Of a stretch of DNA of 64,000 bases, positions 1 to 10,578 are shown piece after piece. This DNA comes from Zea mays. Lineage: Eukaryota > Streptophyta > Magnoliopsida > Poales > Poaceae. The translations under genes were made by a program, and so were the position numbers. Numbering within the stretch: the first letter of the stretch is position 1; each line of letters opens with the position of its first letter. The notes below the pieces were generated by a model. It was given only the letters and a program-made list of their open reading frames with translations, was not told the origin of the DNA and ran no database searches. The DNA lies in NCBI RefSeq assembly GCF_902167145.1, contig NC_050099.1:16692434-16756433 (forward strand), read 5' to 3'.

Positions 1-970
1 AGCGATGATCACGGTGCGGGATCACCGGCAGTGATACACTGAATCTGGCGATCTTCGTCAGATCACTGTACCATTAGAACACCATTCAGAGTACCTGATA
101 GAGCTTACTTGGGGGCGATTTGCTCCAAATTTCATGTAGCAACTTGACCATTAATTTGTATCAAAGTTGTAGCTCTGTAAACCAGCTACAAAATCGACTA
201 TAGAGACCTGGCTCATTTACTTACTCCTTCGAGCTTGAATGGAGTCCAAAGTTTAGCAGAACTCACTGTTAGACCAGTATCAGACTATATGGGTGACTGA
301 CAACAATACTTTGAGTCCATTTAACTCCAACTTTTGTACAACACCCATGTCTTATGACTTAAACAAAGTTATACTCCTTTAGTAGCTCTACAAATTTGAT
401 GTATTGACACTGGGAAAATTCCTTGTAGATTTAGAAATATAGAGCTCCAAAGTCAGTCCTATTCCACTGAATTCAGACTTAGGCATATGAAGTGCATGGG
501 GTGCTTTTTGCAAATAAGTCTGAATCTCACTATTTGACTTGCAAATCCCCAAATGTGAAAAACACATGATTTGTGATGTTCTATTACTTTGGTATTTGCA
601 CTTTGGTCCAAAAGTGCACAAAATTTGCATCTACCCCCATAGGGTTTTAATTAGGGTTTCTAGGGTTTGTTTTTAGGGTTTTGGGCACATTAGGGTTTTG
701 ATGCCACCAAAGTCCATCAAATGTGATACCTTATGATCATTTCTCATGTATTTTGAGGTTTTAACTTATTTGGGCCTCACTCACATCCATAAGCTATAAT
801 CTAGGGTTAAGCACTCTACCCTAGGGTTAGTCACACATCAAATCACATCATTGCAACTTATTTGAAATTTTTGCCTAGTGAATGCACTCTAATGGTAACA
901 AACACATGATGTGCCAATGCTCATGATGTTATGCTCAAGTTTTAGTGGTAGTAACACAAGGGGTGTTACA
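1..970 (-). repeat. Partial LTR of a Tekay/Del-like chromovirus
   Basis: Read on the minus strand, the segment begins TGTAACACCCC at 970, a usual start for long Tekay/Del-type LTRs, and runs off the left edge. A purine-rich tract with a run of Gs lies directly outside it (971-985), as expected for a 3' LTR. I see no coding sequence inside: the short ORFs have no recognisable domain. The GGACGAGATTC sequence before the purine tract matches the 3' end of the chromovirus at 37773-48873 (GACGAGATTC at 44997-45006), which supports the lineage. The family name is not established. Confidence 0.65.
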
Positions 971-1004
971 TCCTTCCCCCCATAAAAGAATCTCGTCCCA
1001 AGAT
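971..1004 (-). other. Polypurine tract and 3' end of chromovirus interior
   Basis: On the minus strand this reads as GGGACGAGATTC followed by a G-rich purine tract directly against the LTR start. It is the normal arrangement for second-strand priming in a Ty3/gypsy chromovirus. Sequence to its right belongs to a different element. Confidence 0.6.
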
Positions 1005-2237
1005 TTAAAGTCCTATGTCGTTGCCATCCATATCCTTCAATCTGTAAGAATCGGGTCTTGACGAAGATACAACCAGAAAAGGACCTTCCCACTTCAATTG
1101 TAACTTGCCCACTGTATCTGGGTTGGCCAGTCTCCGAAGCACCAGATGCCCTGGCTTATTGTTTTTCAATCGAACTTTCCTATCACGCCACCTTATTGTT
1201 TCGGCTTGATATTTATTGATGTGCTCTATAGCCTGAAGTCTGGTCCCTTCTATAGTATCTTTTGTTGTTTGATAGTCAGCTTCATCTTCCGCCGAAGCTG
1301 TTGTTCTTATTGATCCTATTTTTGCTTCTTCTGGTGTTATTGCTTCGTCACCAAACAGGAGTTTGAAGGGTGTAAATCCTGATGACCTTGACACAGTTGT
1401 GTTGTGGCTCCACACCACTTTAATTAACTCATATGGCCATTTTCCTCTGGGCTGATTGAAGATTAACTTCATTATTCCTGTCATTATAATGCCATTTGCT
1501 CTTTCTACTAGCCCATTTGATTCTGGATGCCTTATTGATGCAAAACAGATTTTTGTACCAATTCAGCCACAGAAATCTTTGAATGTTTCAGCATCAAATT
1601 GTGTTCCATTGTCCACAGTTATTGCCTTCGGCACACCGAAGCGAAAGACAATGTTTTGCCAAAAGAACTTCTGTAATGTGGCCGAAGTTATTGTAGCTAA
1701 AGGTTTTGCTTCGATCCACTTAGAGAAATATTCCACTGCTACAACGACATATTTCAAATTTCCTTGTGTAGGTGGAAGTGGACCTAACAAATCCAGACCC
1801 CACCTTTGTAGTGGCCAGGTTGGCTGTATTAACTGGGTTAGAGATGAAGGTTGCTTCTGGTCTCTTGCACATCTTTGACAATTTTCACACTTTTGGACCA
1901 GATCTGCTGCATCCGAAGCTGCCTTCGGCCAATAAAATCCTTGTCTGAAAACCTTCCCCATCAAAGGCCTAGACCCAATATGAGATCCACATAAACCTGC
2001 ATGTATCTCCTTCATCGGCTCTTGACCTTCAGTTCTGGATAAAAACTTGAGTAGTGGAGAGCAGACTCCATGTTTGTATAAATCCCCTTCTATTATCACA
2101 TATGGTCTTGTCCTTGCTTCCATTCTTTTATTATAAACTTCATCATCCGAAAGACAGTTACCTTGGAGGAAAGATATAATTTTAGTCCTCCAATCTTCAC
2201 TATGTACAGGTGATATTGCAAGTACTGCTCTCTCCAT
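1005..2237 (-). pseudogene. Ty3/gypsy integrase, one internal stop
   Basis: This is the integrase portion of the pol gene of the Cinful/Zeon-like element. The N-terminal zinc-binding region (HIGSRPL through CENCQRCARD), the catalytic core start (WGLDLLGPLPP), the second catalytic aspartate region (TVDNGTQFD) and the later ERANG segment are all visible. The frame is continuous from 2237 to 1005 except for a TGA at 1563-1565 just after the FKDFCG segment. The C-terminal part after about 1484 carries the FKLLFGDEA segment and a basic tail. The frame ends at a TAA (1005-1007) where homology to the chromovirus tail begins, so the natural C-terminus may be missing. Confidence 0.8.
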
Positions 2238-2314
2238 AAGTTCAACCGAAGGTGCTTTTATTGTCTCAAAGAATACTTCCGAAGGTAGAGGGAGCCCATG
2301 TGCCGCTGACTTAG

Positions 2315-3853
2315 TTAGCAGATCTGCATGCTCATTTCCCCTCTTGGAATATTTTTTATCGAAAATCCTTCAAAAGAAGCCTCCAATCTTCGAACTGTAT
2401 CCAAGTATTTTTCAAGCTTCGGATCCCTTGCCTTGCTGCTCTTGTCTACATGGCCAAAAATAACTTGAGAATCAGTTTTAATGACGGCCCTTCTTATTCC
2501 CATTGCCTTTAGCTTTCGAAGCCCCAACAGAAGGGCTTCGTATTCAGCAATGTTATTTGTACAACTAAAGTCCAGCCTTGCTGCATAGCATGTCTTGACT
2601 TTAGAGGGCACTACTAGAACAGCAGCCGCTCCTGCACCAAAGGTTCCCCAAGAACCGTCACAGAATACTGTCCAGGCTTCAGCGTCTTTTATTGCTTCTT
2701 CTCCCTGAGCCCCTTGCGTCCAATCAGCAATGAAATCTGCTAATGCCTGGGACTGAATTGAGGATCTATGTACATAATCAAATGTGAATTCATTGAGTTT
2801 CGTGGCCCATTTTCCAATTCTTCCTGTAGCTTCTCTGTTTCTCATTATGTCTTTCAGAGGTTGTGATGAAGGCACAATTATATGATAGGCTTGAAAATAA
2901 TGCCGAAGCTTTCTGGAGGCCATTAGCACAACATATAGCACCTTCTCCAATTCTGTGTAATTTTGCTTTGATAAACTGAGTACTTCAGAGACGAAGTATA
3001 CTGGTGCTTGTCTTTTTACTTGACCATCTTGCTTCTCCTGCACTAGTGCCGCACTAACTACAGAGTGGGAGGCTGCCACATACAGGAGTAACGGAATCCC
3101 TAGTGAAGGTGGAGTTAGAGTTGTCAAGTCTATCAAGTATTGTTTTAACTCTTCGAAAGCCTTTTGTTGAGCCGGACCCCATTGAAAAACTTCGGCTGAC
3201 TTCAGTATTTCAAAGAATGGTAGATTCCTTTCTACTGATCTTGATATAAATCTATTTAACGATGCCAGCCTTCCTGCCAATCGTTGAGCCCACTTCTTTG
3301 AATTTGGCGGCTCCATCCGAAGGATAGCTTCGATCTTACTTGGGTTAGCTTCGATTCCCTTCGTTGATACCAGACAGCCAAGGAACTTGCCCTTCTTTAC
3401 TCCAAAAACACACTTTTCTGGATTTAGCTTAAGACTAGCTTGCCTGAAATTGGCAAACGTCTCTTGCAAGTCAGCAATATGATTCTCTTGCTTCGTGCTT
3501 TTTACTATGATGTCATCAACATAAGTCAGCACATTCCTGCCTATTTGAGAGTGAAGGACCTTGGCTGTCATTCTGCTGAAGCTTCCTCTAGCATTCTTGA
3601 GCCCCTCAGGCATCCGAAGGTAACAATAAGTACCACTAGGAGTTATGAAGCTTGTCTTTGGCTCATCTTCTTTCTTCATCCAAATTTGGTGATAGCCCGA
3701 GTAGCAGTCCAATAGGCTCATGAGTTTCGAAGAAGCTGCTGCATCTACAAGGGAGTCTATTCTTGGTAAAGGGAACTCGTCCTTCGGACATGCCTTGTTG
3801 AGATATGTGAAGTCAATACACATTCTCCATTTCCCATTAGCCTTCTTCACCAT
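2315..3853 (-). pseudogene. Ty3/gypsy reverse transcriptase and RNase H
   Basis: A 512-codon frame encodes the RT palm (KWRMCIDF, PLPRIDSLV, then the catalytic TYVDDIIVKS near residue 115) and, after the connection domain, an RNase H with the FCDGSWG, AEYEALLLGL and KTDSQVIFG segments that carry its acidic residues. The upstream part of RT (about 3854-4101) is interrupted by an in-frame TAA a few codons before 3853. The frame is lost again between 2315 and 2237, where a one-base shift separates RNase H from the integrase linker. This was once a single pol polyprotein with the frames on either side. Confidence 0.85.
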
Positions 3854-4101
3854 AACAGTGTTGGCTAGCCATTATGGATATGTTACTTCTCTGATAACGC
3901 CAGCACTGAGAAGTCTCTTTACTTCATTCCGAGCACCTTTGGCTTTATCTTTAGACATTTTCCGAAGTCTTGTTTCCTTGGCATGAAAGATGGATCCACA
4001 TTGAGTGAATGTTCAATGACATCTCTGTTAACACCAAAGAGATCATTAGTTGTCCAAGCGAAAACATCTTTGTTATTGAACAAAAATCTTAGCAGAGACT
4101 T
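3854..4101 (-). pseudogene. Degraded linker between protease and RT
   Basis: The stretch lies between the protease frame and the RT frame of the same minus-strand element. It should encode the protease-RT linker and the N-terminal edge of RT, but contains at least one in-frame stop and no open frame joining the two sides. Confidence 0.5.
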
Positions 4102-4914
4102 TTATTGTTCATCAGATAACTGAGATCCCAGCAGTACCCTTTGATCTACTATATCTTCACACAGGAGCATAGGCTTCGGCTGATCTACCGAAGCGGCCTT
4201 CTCTCTTTTGTGTTTATATTGTTGACAAGCTTCGGCTCCATCTATGTTATGGATCGCCTTTGAATCCGTCCAACTCCCTTCAGCCCTCCTGGCAGCTTCT
4301 TGACTCCCGTGAACTGCAATGGGTCCTTGTTCAGAAGGTATCTTCAAGCATAAGTATGTTGGGTGGAGTATAGCTTCGAAGGCATTAAGCGTCCCTCGAC
4401 CAATGATTGCATTGTATGGATGTTCCATGTCAACAATGTCAAAGACAACTTGTTCAGACCTTGTGTTGTGGACGTAACCGAAGGTAACTGACATTGTCAT
4501 TTTGCCAAGTGCCACAATTTGTTTTCCTCCAAAGCCACAAAGAGGGTGTGTAGCATCATGAATCTTGTCTTCTGGCTCTTGCATCTGTCTGAAGGCCTTT
4601 GCAAATATAATGTCCGCCGCACTGCCTGTGTCAACCAAAACATTGTGAACCAGAAATCCCTTGATGACACAAGATATAACCATGGTGTCATTGTGAGGAT
4701 AGTCTTTAAGCTGAAGATCCTCCTGGGAGAAGGTGATTGGGATATGAGACCACTTGGATCTGATGAAGGGTCCTTGCACCCCAACATGCTGCACTCTTCT
4801 CTGTGCCTCCTTCTTCTGCTTCTTGTTAGCTGGCTCTGAGCTTGAACCGCCTATGATTGGGAGCACCAGCTTCATCACCAAAGGTGCTTCAGCTTGGTCG
4901 TTGTACGAAGCCAT
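4102..4914 (-). pseudogene. Ty3/gypsy aspartic protease region (gag missing)
   Basis: An open frame of about 270 codons from the first ATG (4912-4914) contains the retropepsin active site in the segment VLVDTGSAADIIF and the later IIGRGTLNAFEAIL region typical of plant Tat-lineage proteases. The frame begins only about 30 bp inside the primer-binding site, so there is no room for gag. The related element at 62917 has a long gag directly after the same leader. I read this copy as having lost gag by internal deletion. It could not have made virus-like particles unaided. Confidence 0.75.
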
Positions 4915-4943
4915 TGTCACAACAGTGGAAGTGAGTTCACCGA

Positions 4944-4956
4944 AGGTGGGCGCCAA
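4944..4956 (-). other. Primer-binding site of the left Cinful-like element
   Basis: On the minus strand TTGGCGCCCACC directly follows the LTR end AACA. The same PBS follows the LTR at 62843 on the plus strand. Confidence 0.75.
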
Positions 4957-5589
4957 TGTTGGTCACTTGTTCTCAAGTGCTATGAGTTAAGAACAAGGCA
5001 ACACAAATGTTAATGGTTTAAGACCTTCGTCTTTCAAAGCATTATCTCCCTTAGGATATAATGATCTTCAGACGAAGGTTATGAAGGACATACCTTCATC
5101 ATCTCAATATGTAATGAAAAGCAGGAACATATGTTACATATAAAGAATGTGAATAGTCATATCAAATCATTAGATTATTTATATTCTCATTATATGATCA
5201 TGAACAAACATTAACAATATTGGTTACATTTATACATTCGGCTTGACGGAAGGTAAGAATCCAAGAGTGACGTGCAAGTGAATACAAGTTAGCGTGAACA
5301 ATACGGGGGTACTGTTCACCAATTTATAGGCACGGGACGCAACCCGGTTAAAATTACATTTATATCCTTGATAACTAATTATAATCATGACACAAATTAT
5401 CATTATCAGGGACTAAGCGGTCTTTTCCTCTTTAAGTCGGTGCTGCCCTTCGTCTCAGACGTATTATCATGCCGTAGCTCCCTTGATTGTAGCTTCGGCA
5501 TATACCTTCGTGTTGTGCCTGCTTGCATATCGTCTTGCCGAAGGTGTTTTTGCTTAGAGGACCTTCGGCGGAGAAGAAGGCCCCTAACA
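4957..5589 (-). repeat. 5' LTR of Cinful/Zeon-like Ty3/gypsy element
   Basis: A 633-bp LTR on the minus strand runs from TGTTAGGGGCCTTC (at 5589) to ACCAACA (at 4957), with TG/CA ends and CTTCGG/CCGAAG motifs throughout. A TATA box (TATAAATT, 5321-5328 on the minus strand) precedes a GGTGAACAGT motif also present in the LTRs at 52785 and 62164. Its right edge lies inside a Sirevirus LTR, so the element inserted there. Confidence 0.8.
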
Positions 5590-6595
5590 AGTATTCTTCC
5601 CGTTTGCGAGGAATCTCCACAAGTTGGAGCCTCTCACCCTTAAAATATATATCACAAAGAAAGCACAAGAGTAAGGATGGGAGAGCAACACACGCAAGAC
5701 CCAAATCCGTAGCACACCCACGCACACAAGCCAATAGTTGAGCTCGAAACACAGCACAGAGAGTTTGCAACTCAAACGGAGCTCAAATCACTAACACAAT
5801 CGATCAAATGCGTGGAGGCGGAGTCTGGGAGTCTTAGAATGCTTAGAGAAGTCTTGGTTATGTGCTCCATGCGCCTAGGGGTCCCTTTTACAGCCCCAAG
5901 GCAGCTAGGAGCTATTGGAGACCAACATGGAAGGCAATTCCTGCCTTCTGTCGAGTGGTGCACCGGACAGTCCGGTGCACCACCAGACAGTCCGGTGCAC
6001 CACCGGACAGCTACTGTAGCAGTCCGGTGCGCGATTTCTTTCCTTTCCTGGCGCATCCGACCATTGAGCCGGCGGTCCCATTGGCGCACCGGACACTGTT
6101 CGGTGCACACCAGACAGTCCGGTGTGCCCAACCGACCGTTGGCTCGGGCCACGTGTTGCCCGCTGATTTCGCTGCCGACCATTGGCTTGGGCGGCTCTAA
6201 CTCACCAGACAGTCCGGTGCACCACCGAACAGTCCAGTGAATTTTAGCCACGTCGCCCAACCGATTCTCGAGAGTAGCCAGTTTACTATTGAGCAGTCTG
6301 GGGCATCGGACACTGTCTGGTGCACCACCAGACAGTCCGGTGTGCCAGGCTCGAGCTGGTTTTGGCTGTAAAGAGCCAACTCTTCTCCATCTCCTTTCTT
6401 CTTTTCTTGGCACTATTTCTAGCACTTAGATAAACATGTTAGTATTCAAAAACAATTTACTAAGTCTAGAAACCTACCTTGTTCTTTGATTTGCACTTCT
6501 CACACATTTAGCACATAAGGACTCAAACAATATGTGTTGGGCATCTAATCACCAAAACACTTATAGAAATTGCCCAAGGCCACATTTCCCTTTCA
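5590..6595 (-). repeat. Sirevirus LTR1 (truncated, 3' LTR of left copy)
   Basis: Homologous to 13305-14269 of LTR2; the roughly 294 bp equivalent to 13011-13304 are missing because the Cinful-like LTR sits at 5589/5590. The start TGAAAGGG (minus strand) at 6595 adjoins a polypurine tract. GGAC-A-GTCC palindromes lie at about 5961-6350. The TATA position seen in LTR2 and LTR3 reads TGTAAAAG here. Confidence 0.85.
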
Positions 6596-7549
6596 ATCTC
6601 CCCCTTTTTGGTGATTTATGCCAACATATTAAAAAAGCAACAAAAGAAGTGCAACATCAATGCAAATGAAGACAAAATTCTTTTTACTTAGGATTTGGCA
6701 TATTTGGATCACTCTTTGCCACCACTTGGTTTGTTTTGTCAAATCAAATTTTTTCCCTATCTCTAAGTCAAACACGCTTGTTTGTGCAAATAGAGAGACA
6801 ATCCAAGAGTGAAATTTGTCAAGTGCCAAAAACTCCCCCTTTTCCCGTAATCAAAATTCTCCCCCATAAGAGACCAATTTTTGCAATAAGAGTGTTTTGG
6901 ACAAATCACAAATTTTACTATTTTCAAAATTCTCAAGTGGTTGGCTGATCCATTTGCTTTGGCCTTAATTTCTCCCCCTTTGGCATGAAGCACCAAACGG
7001 GATCATTTTTGGCCCTTTAACCCCATTGCCTCACCAAAATGTCAAACAAGAGCAGAAAGGCAACGAGAGCATTATTATGAACATGGAATTAGATACACTA
7101 ATACCGAAGTGCAGTGGAAGTCTTTTCATCGTCCAAGATCATTTTCCCTTTCAATGGTCCTTCGAGGCTACTTCAAGTGTACTCAAGCAAACAAGTTAGT
7201 CTCAAAGGAGTCAAGTTGTAGCACATCTCCCCCTAAACATGTGTATCATTTGCATACGGACTTGTGAGGTCTGGGAATGACTTGTACAACTTGAGCACCA
7301 CAAACAAACAAGAATTGATTTAAATGCTCAAAGTAACATGATCAAAGACATAGAACACATGTATGCTATAAATCAATCCAAGTTACGTGAATCTAAGACA
7401 TTTAGCTCACTACGCAACCTACAAAACCTTTTGTCATCTAAAGGCTTAGTGAAGATATCGGCTAGCTGGTTCTCAGTGCTAATGTGGTACACATCGATAT
7501 CTCCCTTTTGCCGGTGGTCTCTCAGGAAGTGATGCTAGATGTCTATGTG
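6596..7549 (-). other. Sirevirus left copy 3' untranslated region with multiple polypurine tracts
   Basis: Noncoding DNA between RNase H and the 3' LTR. On the minus strand it carries repeated purine runs: next to the LTR at about 6597-6608, then near 6833, 6851, 6971 and 7227. The last RNase H codons continue to about 7430 without a good frame. The small ORFs here have no recognisable domain. Confidence 0.6.
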
Positions 7550-8266
7550 CTAAGTGCGGCTGTGTTCAACAGGATTATCCACCAAGTGGATTGCACTCTC
7601 ATTGTCACATAGGAGTGTGACTTTGCTCAGATTGTAGCCAAAGTCTCGGAGGGTTTGCCTCATCCAGAGCAGTTGCGCGCCACACTGTCCTGCGGCAACG
7701 TACTCGGCCTCAGCGGTGGACAGAGCAACAAATGTTTGTTTCTTGGAACTCCAGGACACCAGGGACCTTCCTAGAAATCAGCACGTCCCTGATGTGCTCT
7801 TCCTATCAACCTTGCACCCGGCATAGTCGGAGTCTGAGTATCCAATTAAGTCAAAGGTAGACCCCTTTGGATACCAGATCCCGAAGCAAGGCATAGAAAC
7901 TAAATACCTAAGAATTCGCATAACGGCCACAATGTGACAGTCCTTGGGGTCGGATTGAAATCTAGCGCACATGCATACACTAAGCATAATGTCCGTTCTA
8001 CTAGCACAAAGATAAAGTAATGAACCTATCATTGACCAGTATGCCTTTTGATCAACGGGCTTACCTCCTTTGTTGAGGTCGAGATGTCCGTCAGTTCCCA
8101 TCGGTGTCTTCGCGGGCTTAGCGTCCTTCATTCCAAACCTCTTGAGAAGATCTTGAGTGTACTTCGTTTGGGAGATGAAGGTGTCGTCCTTGAGTTGCTT
8201 CACTTGGAATCCAAGGAAGTAGGTCAACTCGCCCATCATTGACATCTCGAACTTTTGCATCATCAC
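7550..8266 (-). pseudogene. Ty1/copia RT C-terminus and RNase H, left copy
   Basis: The frame at 7778-8266 encodes the RT region after the catalytic loop (GELTYFLGFQVKQ, then ARFQSDPKDCH and the GYSDSDYAGC start of RNase H). The frame at 7550-7759 continues with SWSSKKQTFVALSTAEAEY and LLCDNESAIHL. A stop and frame change separate the two, whereas the same stretch is open in the right copy (15049-15663). The RT-proximal end is cut off from the N-terminal RT frame by the frameshift near 8344. Confidence 0.85.
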
Positions 8267-8310
8267 CCTGCTAAAATCCTCACAAGACTTTTGGTTAGTA
8301 GAACCAAATA

Positions 8311-8805
8311 TTATGTCATCGACATAAATTTGGCAAACAAAAGGTCACCATCACAAGTCTTTGTAAAAAGAGTGGGATCAGCTTTCCCAACCTTGAAAGC
8401 ATTAGCTATTAAGAAATCTCTAAGGCATTCATACCATGCTCTTGGGGCTTGCTTAAGTCCATAGAGCACCTTAGAGAGCTTATATACATGGTCGGGATAC
8501 CTATCATCCTCAAAGCCAGGGGGTTGTTCCACGTATACCTCCTCCTTGATTGGCCCATTGAGGAAAGTGCTCTTCACATCCATTTGGAACAGCCTAAAGG
8601 AATGGTGAGCGGCATAGGCTAATAAAATTCGAATTGACTCTAACCTAGCCACAGGAGCAACAGTCTCCTCGAAATCCAAACCTATGACTTGGGCATAACC
8701 TTTTGCCACAAGTCGAGCCTTGTTTCTTGTCACCACTCCATGCTCGTCTTGCTTGTTGTAGAACACCCACTTGGTTCCCACAACATTTTGCTTTGAACAT
8801 GGCAT
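8311..8805 (-). pseudogene. Ty1/copia RT N-terminus, left copy
   Basis: The 164-codon frame has the copia RT landmarks [38 protein letters not shown] and [13 protein letters not shown]. It then shifts frame one base short, in a T run just before the catalytic loop. The YVDD codons are present in the next frame (about 8316-8327), so the sequence is there but not translated in phase. The right copy shares the same frameshift. Confidence 0.85.
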
Positions 8806-9367
8806 CAGGCTCTAGACTTCATTCCTTTTGAAGTTGTTGAGTTCTTCCTACATGGCCAACACCCAGTTCGGATCCTACAAGGCCTCTTCTACCCTGAAAG
8901 GCTCAATAGAGGAGACAAACGAGTAATGCTCACAAAAATTGGCTAATCGTGAGCGAGTAGTTACTCCCTTGCTGATGTCACCCAGAATGTGATCGACGAG
9001 GTGATGTCTTTGGATCGTCGCTCAGACTTGAGTTGGAGGGGCCCGTGGTGCTTCTTCCTCCATAACCTGTTCTTCTTGTGCTCCCCCTTGATCCTGCCCT
9101 TCTTCTTGAGGTACCTGTTGATCGTCTTGAGTTGGGGGATGCACCATTGTTGAGGAAGATGGTTGATCTTGTTCCTGTAGTTCCTGTGGTCGCACATCAC
9201 CTATCGCCATCATGCGCATTGAGGCCGTCGGAACTTCTTCTTCATCTATATCATCAAGTTCAACTTGCTCTCTTGGAGAGCCATTAGTCTCATCAAATAC
9301 AATGTCGCTAGAGACTTCAACTAATCCCGATGATTTGTTGAAGACCCTATACGCCTTTGTATTTGAG
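8806..9367 (-). pseudogene. Integrase-RT linker of left Sirevirus copy
   Basis: This is the low-complexity hinge between integrase and RT. Short frames rich in Gln, Glu and Pro (for example 9022-9219) match the linker at 16580-16852 in the right copy. No full-length open frame survives. Confidence 0.55.
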
Positions 9368-10540
9368 TCATATCCTAGTAAAACCCTCTACTGCCTTGGG
9401 AGCAAATTTCGAATGTCTACCTTTCTTCACCAGAATGTAGCATTTTCTCCCAAATACACGAAAACAAGAGACATTGGGTTTGTTACTAGTAAGGAGTTCG
9501 TAGGAGGTCTTCTTGAGGAGACGGTGCAGGTAGAGCTGATTTATGGCATGGCACGCTGTGTTCACAGCTTCCGACCAAAAACGCTCAGGCGTCTTGAACT
9601 CTCCAAGCATCATTCTCGCCATGTCGATTAGCGTCCTGTTCTTCCTCTCTACCACACCATTTTGCTATGGTGTGTAGGGAGCGGAGAACTCGTACTTGAT
9701 GCCTTCCTCCTCAAGGAACTCTTCAACTTGTAGATTCTTGAACTCGGACCCATTGTCGCTTCTTATCTTCTTCACCTTTAGCTCAAATTCATTTTGAGCT
9801 CTCCTTAAGAAGCGCTTTAGAGTCCCCTGGGTTTCTAACTTATCCTGTAAAAAGAATACCCAAGTGAAGCAGGAAAAATCATCAATAATTACAAGACCAT
9901 ACTTACTTCCCCCTATGCTGAGGTAGGCAACGGGTCCGAAGAGATCCATGTGAAGAAGCTCCAGTGGTCTTGATGTCGTAATCACATTCTTGCTGTGATG
10001 AGTGCTTCCCACCTGTTTCCCTACCTGACATGCTGCACAAGGTCTGTCTTTTTCAAAACAAACATCGGTTAGTCCTAACACGTGATCTCCCTTTAGAAGC
10101 TTATGAAGGTTCTTCATCCGAACATGTGCTAGACGGTGATGCCACAGCCAGCCCATATTAGTCTTAGCGATTAAGCATGCATCTAGATTGGCATTCTCTT
10201 TCGAAAAATCAACTAAGTAGAGATTGCTATCTAATACACCCTTAAAAGCTAATGATCCATCACTTCTTCTAAAGACAGATACATCAACATTTGTAAACAA
10301 ACAATTGTAACCCATGTGACACAATTGACTTACAGACAGAAGGTTGTACCCGAGCGACTCTACTAAAAATACATTTGATATTGAGTGCTTGTTAGTGATG
10401 GCTATCTTGCCCAAGCCTTTGACCTTGTCTTGGTTCCCATCTCCAAAGATGATCGTATCCTGGGAATCCTTGTTCTTGACGTAGGAGGTGAACATCTTCT
10501 TCTCTCCCATCATGTGGTTCGTGCATCCGCTGTCGATAAT
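9368..10540 (-). pseudogene. Ty1/copia protease-integrase, left copy
   Basis: The GAG-pre-integrase zinc site (LWHHRLAHVRM, CAACQVGKQ), the integrase core (LLHMDLFGPV, RSDNGSEFK) and the glutamate region (VVERKNRT) are present. A TAG nonsense codon lies at the YTP segment between the 9665-10513 and 9368-9655 frames, where the right copy reads through. Upstream, the protease motif keeps DSG but a tryptophan codon a few residues before it is TAG. Confidence 0.85.
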
Positions 10541-10578
10541 CTAGCTTGAGCCCTCGGATGCATAAACCTAAAAGGAAT

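Larger units (their letters stand above)
1005..5589 (-). mobile_element. Truncated Cinful/Zeon-like Ty3/gypsy retrotransposon
   Basis: Reading leftward the element has 5' LTR, PBS, protease, RT/RNase H and integrase. It lacks gag and a 3' LTR. Domain order PR-RT-RH-INT places it in Ty3/gypsy, and the TTGGCGCC primer site with CTTCGG-rich LTR suggests the Cinful/Zeon group of the Tat lineage (recalled, not searched). Several stops and frameshifts show it is dead. Confidence 0.75.

Noticed and set aside
5932..6350. Palindrome clusters as a possible CRISPR-like array
   Set aside because: Irregular spacing, no unique spacers, plant nuclear context, and position inside retrotransposon LTRs.
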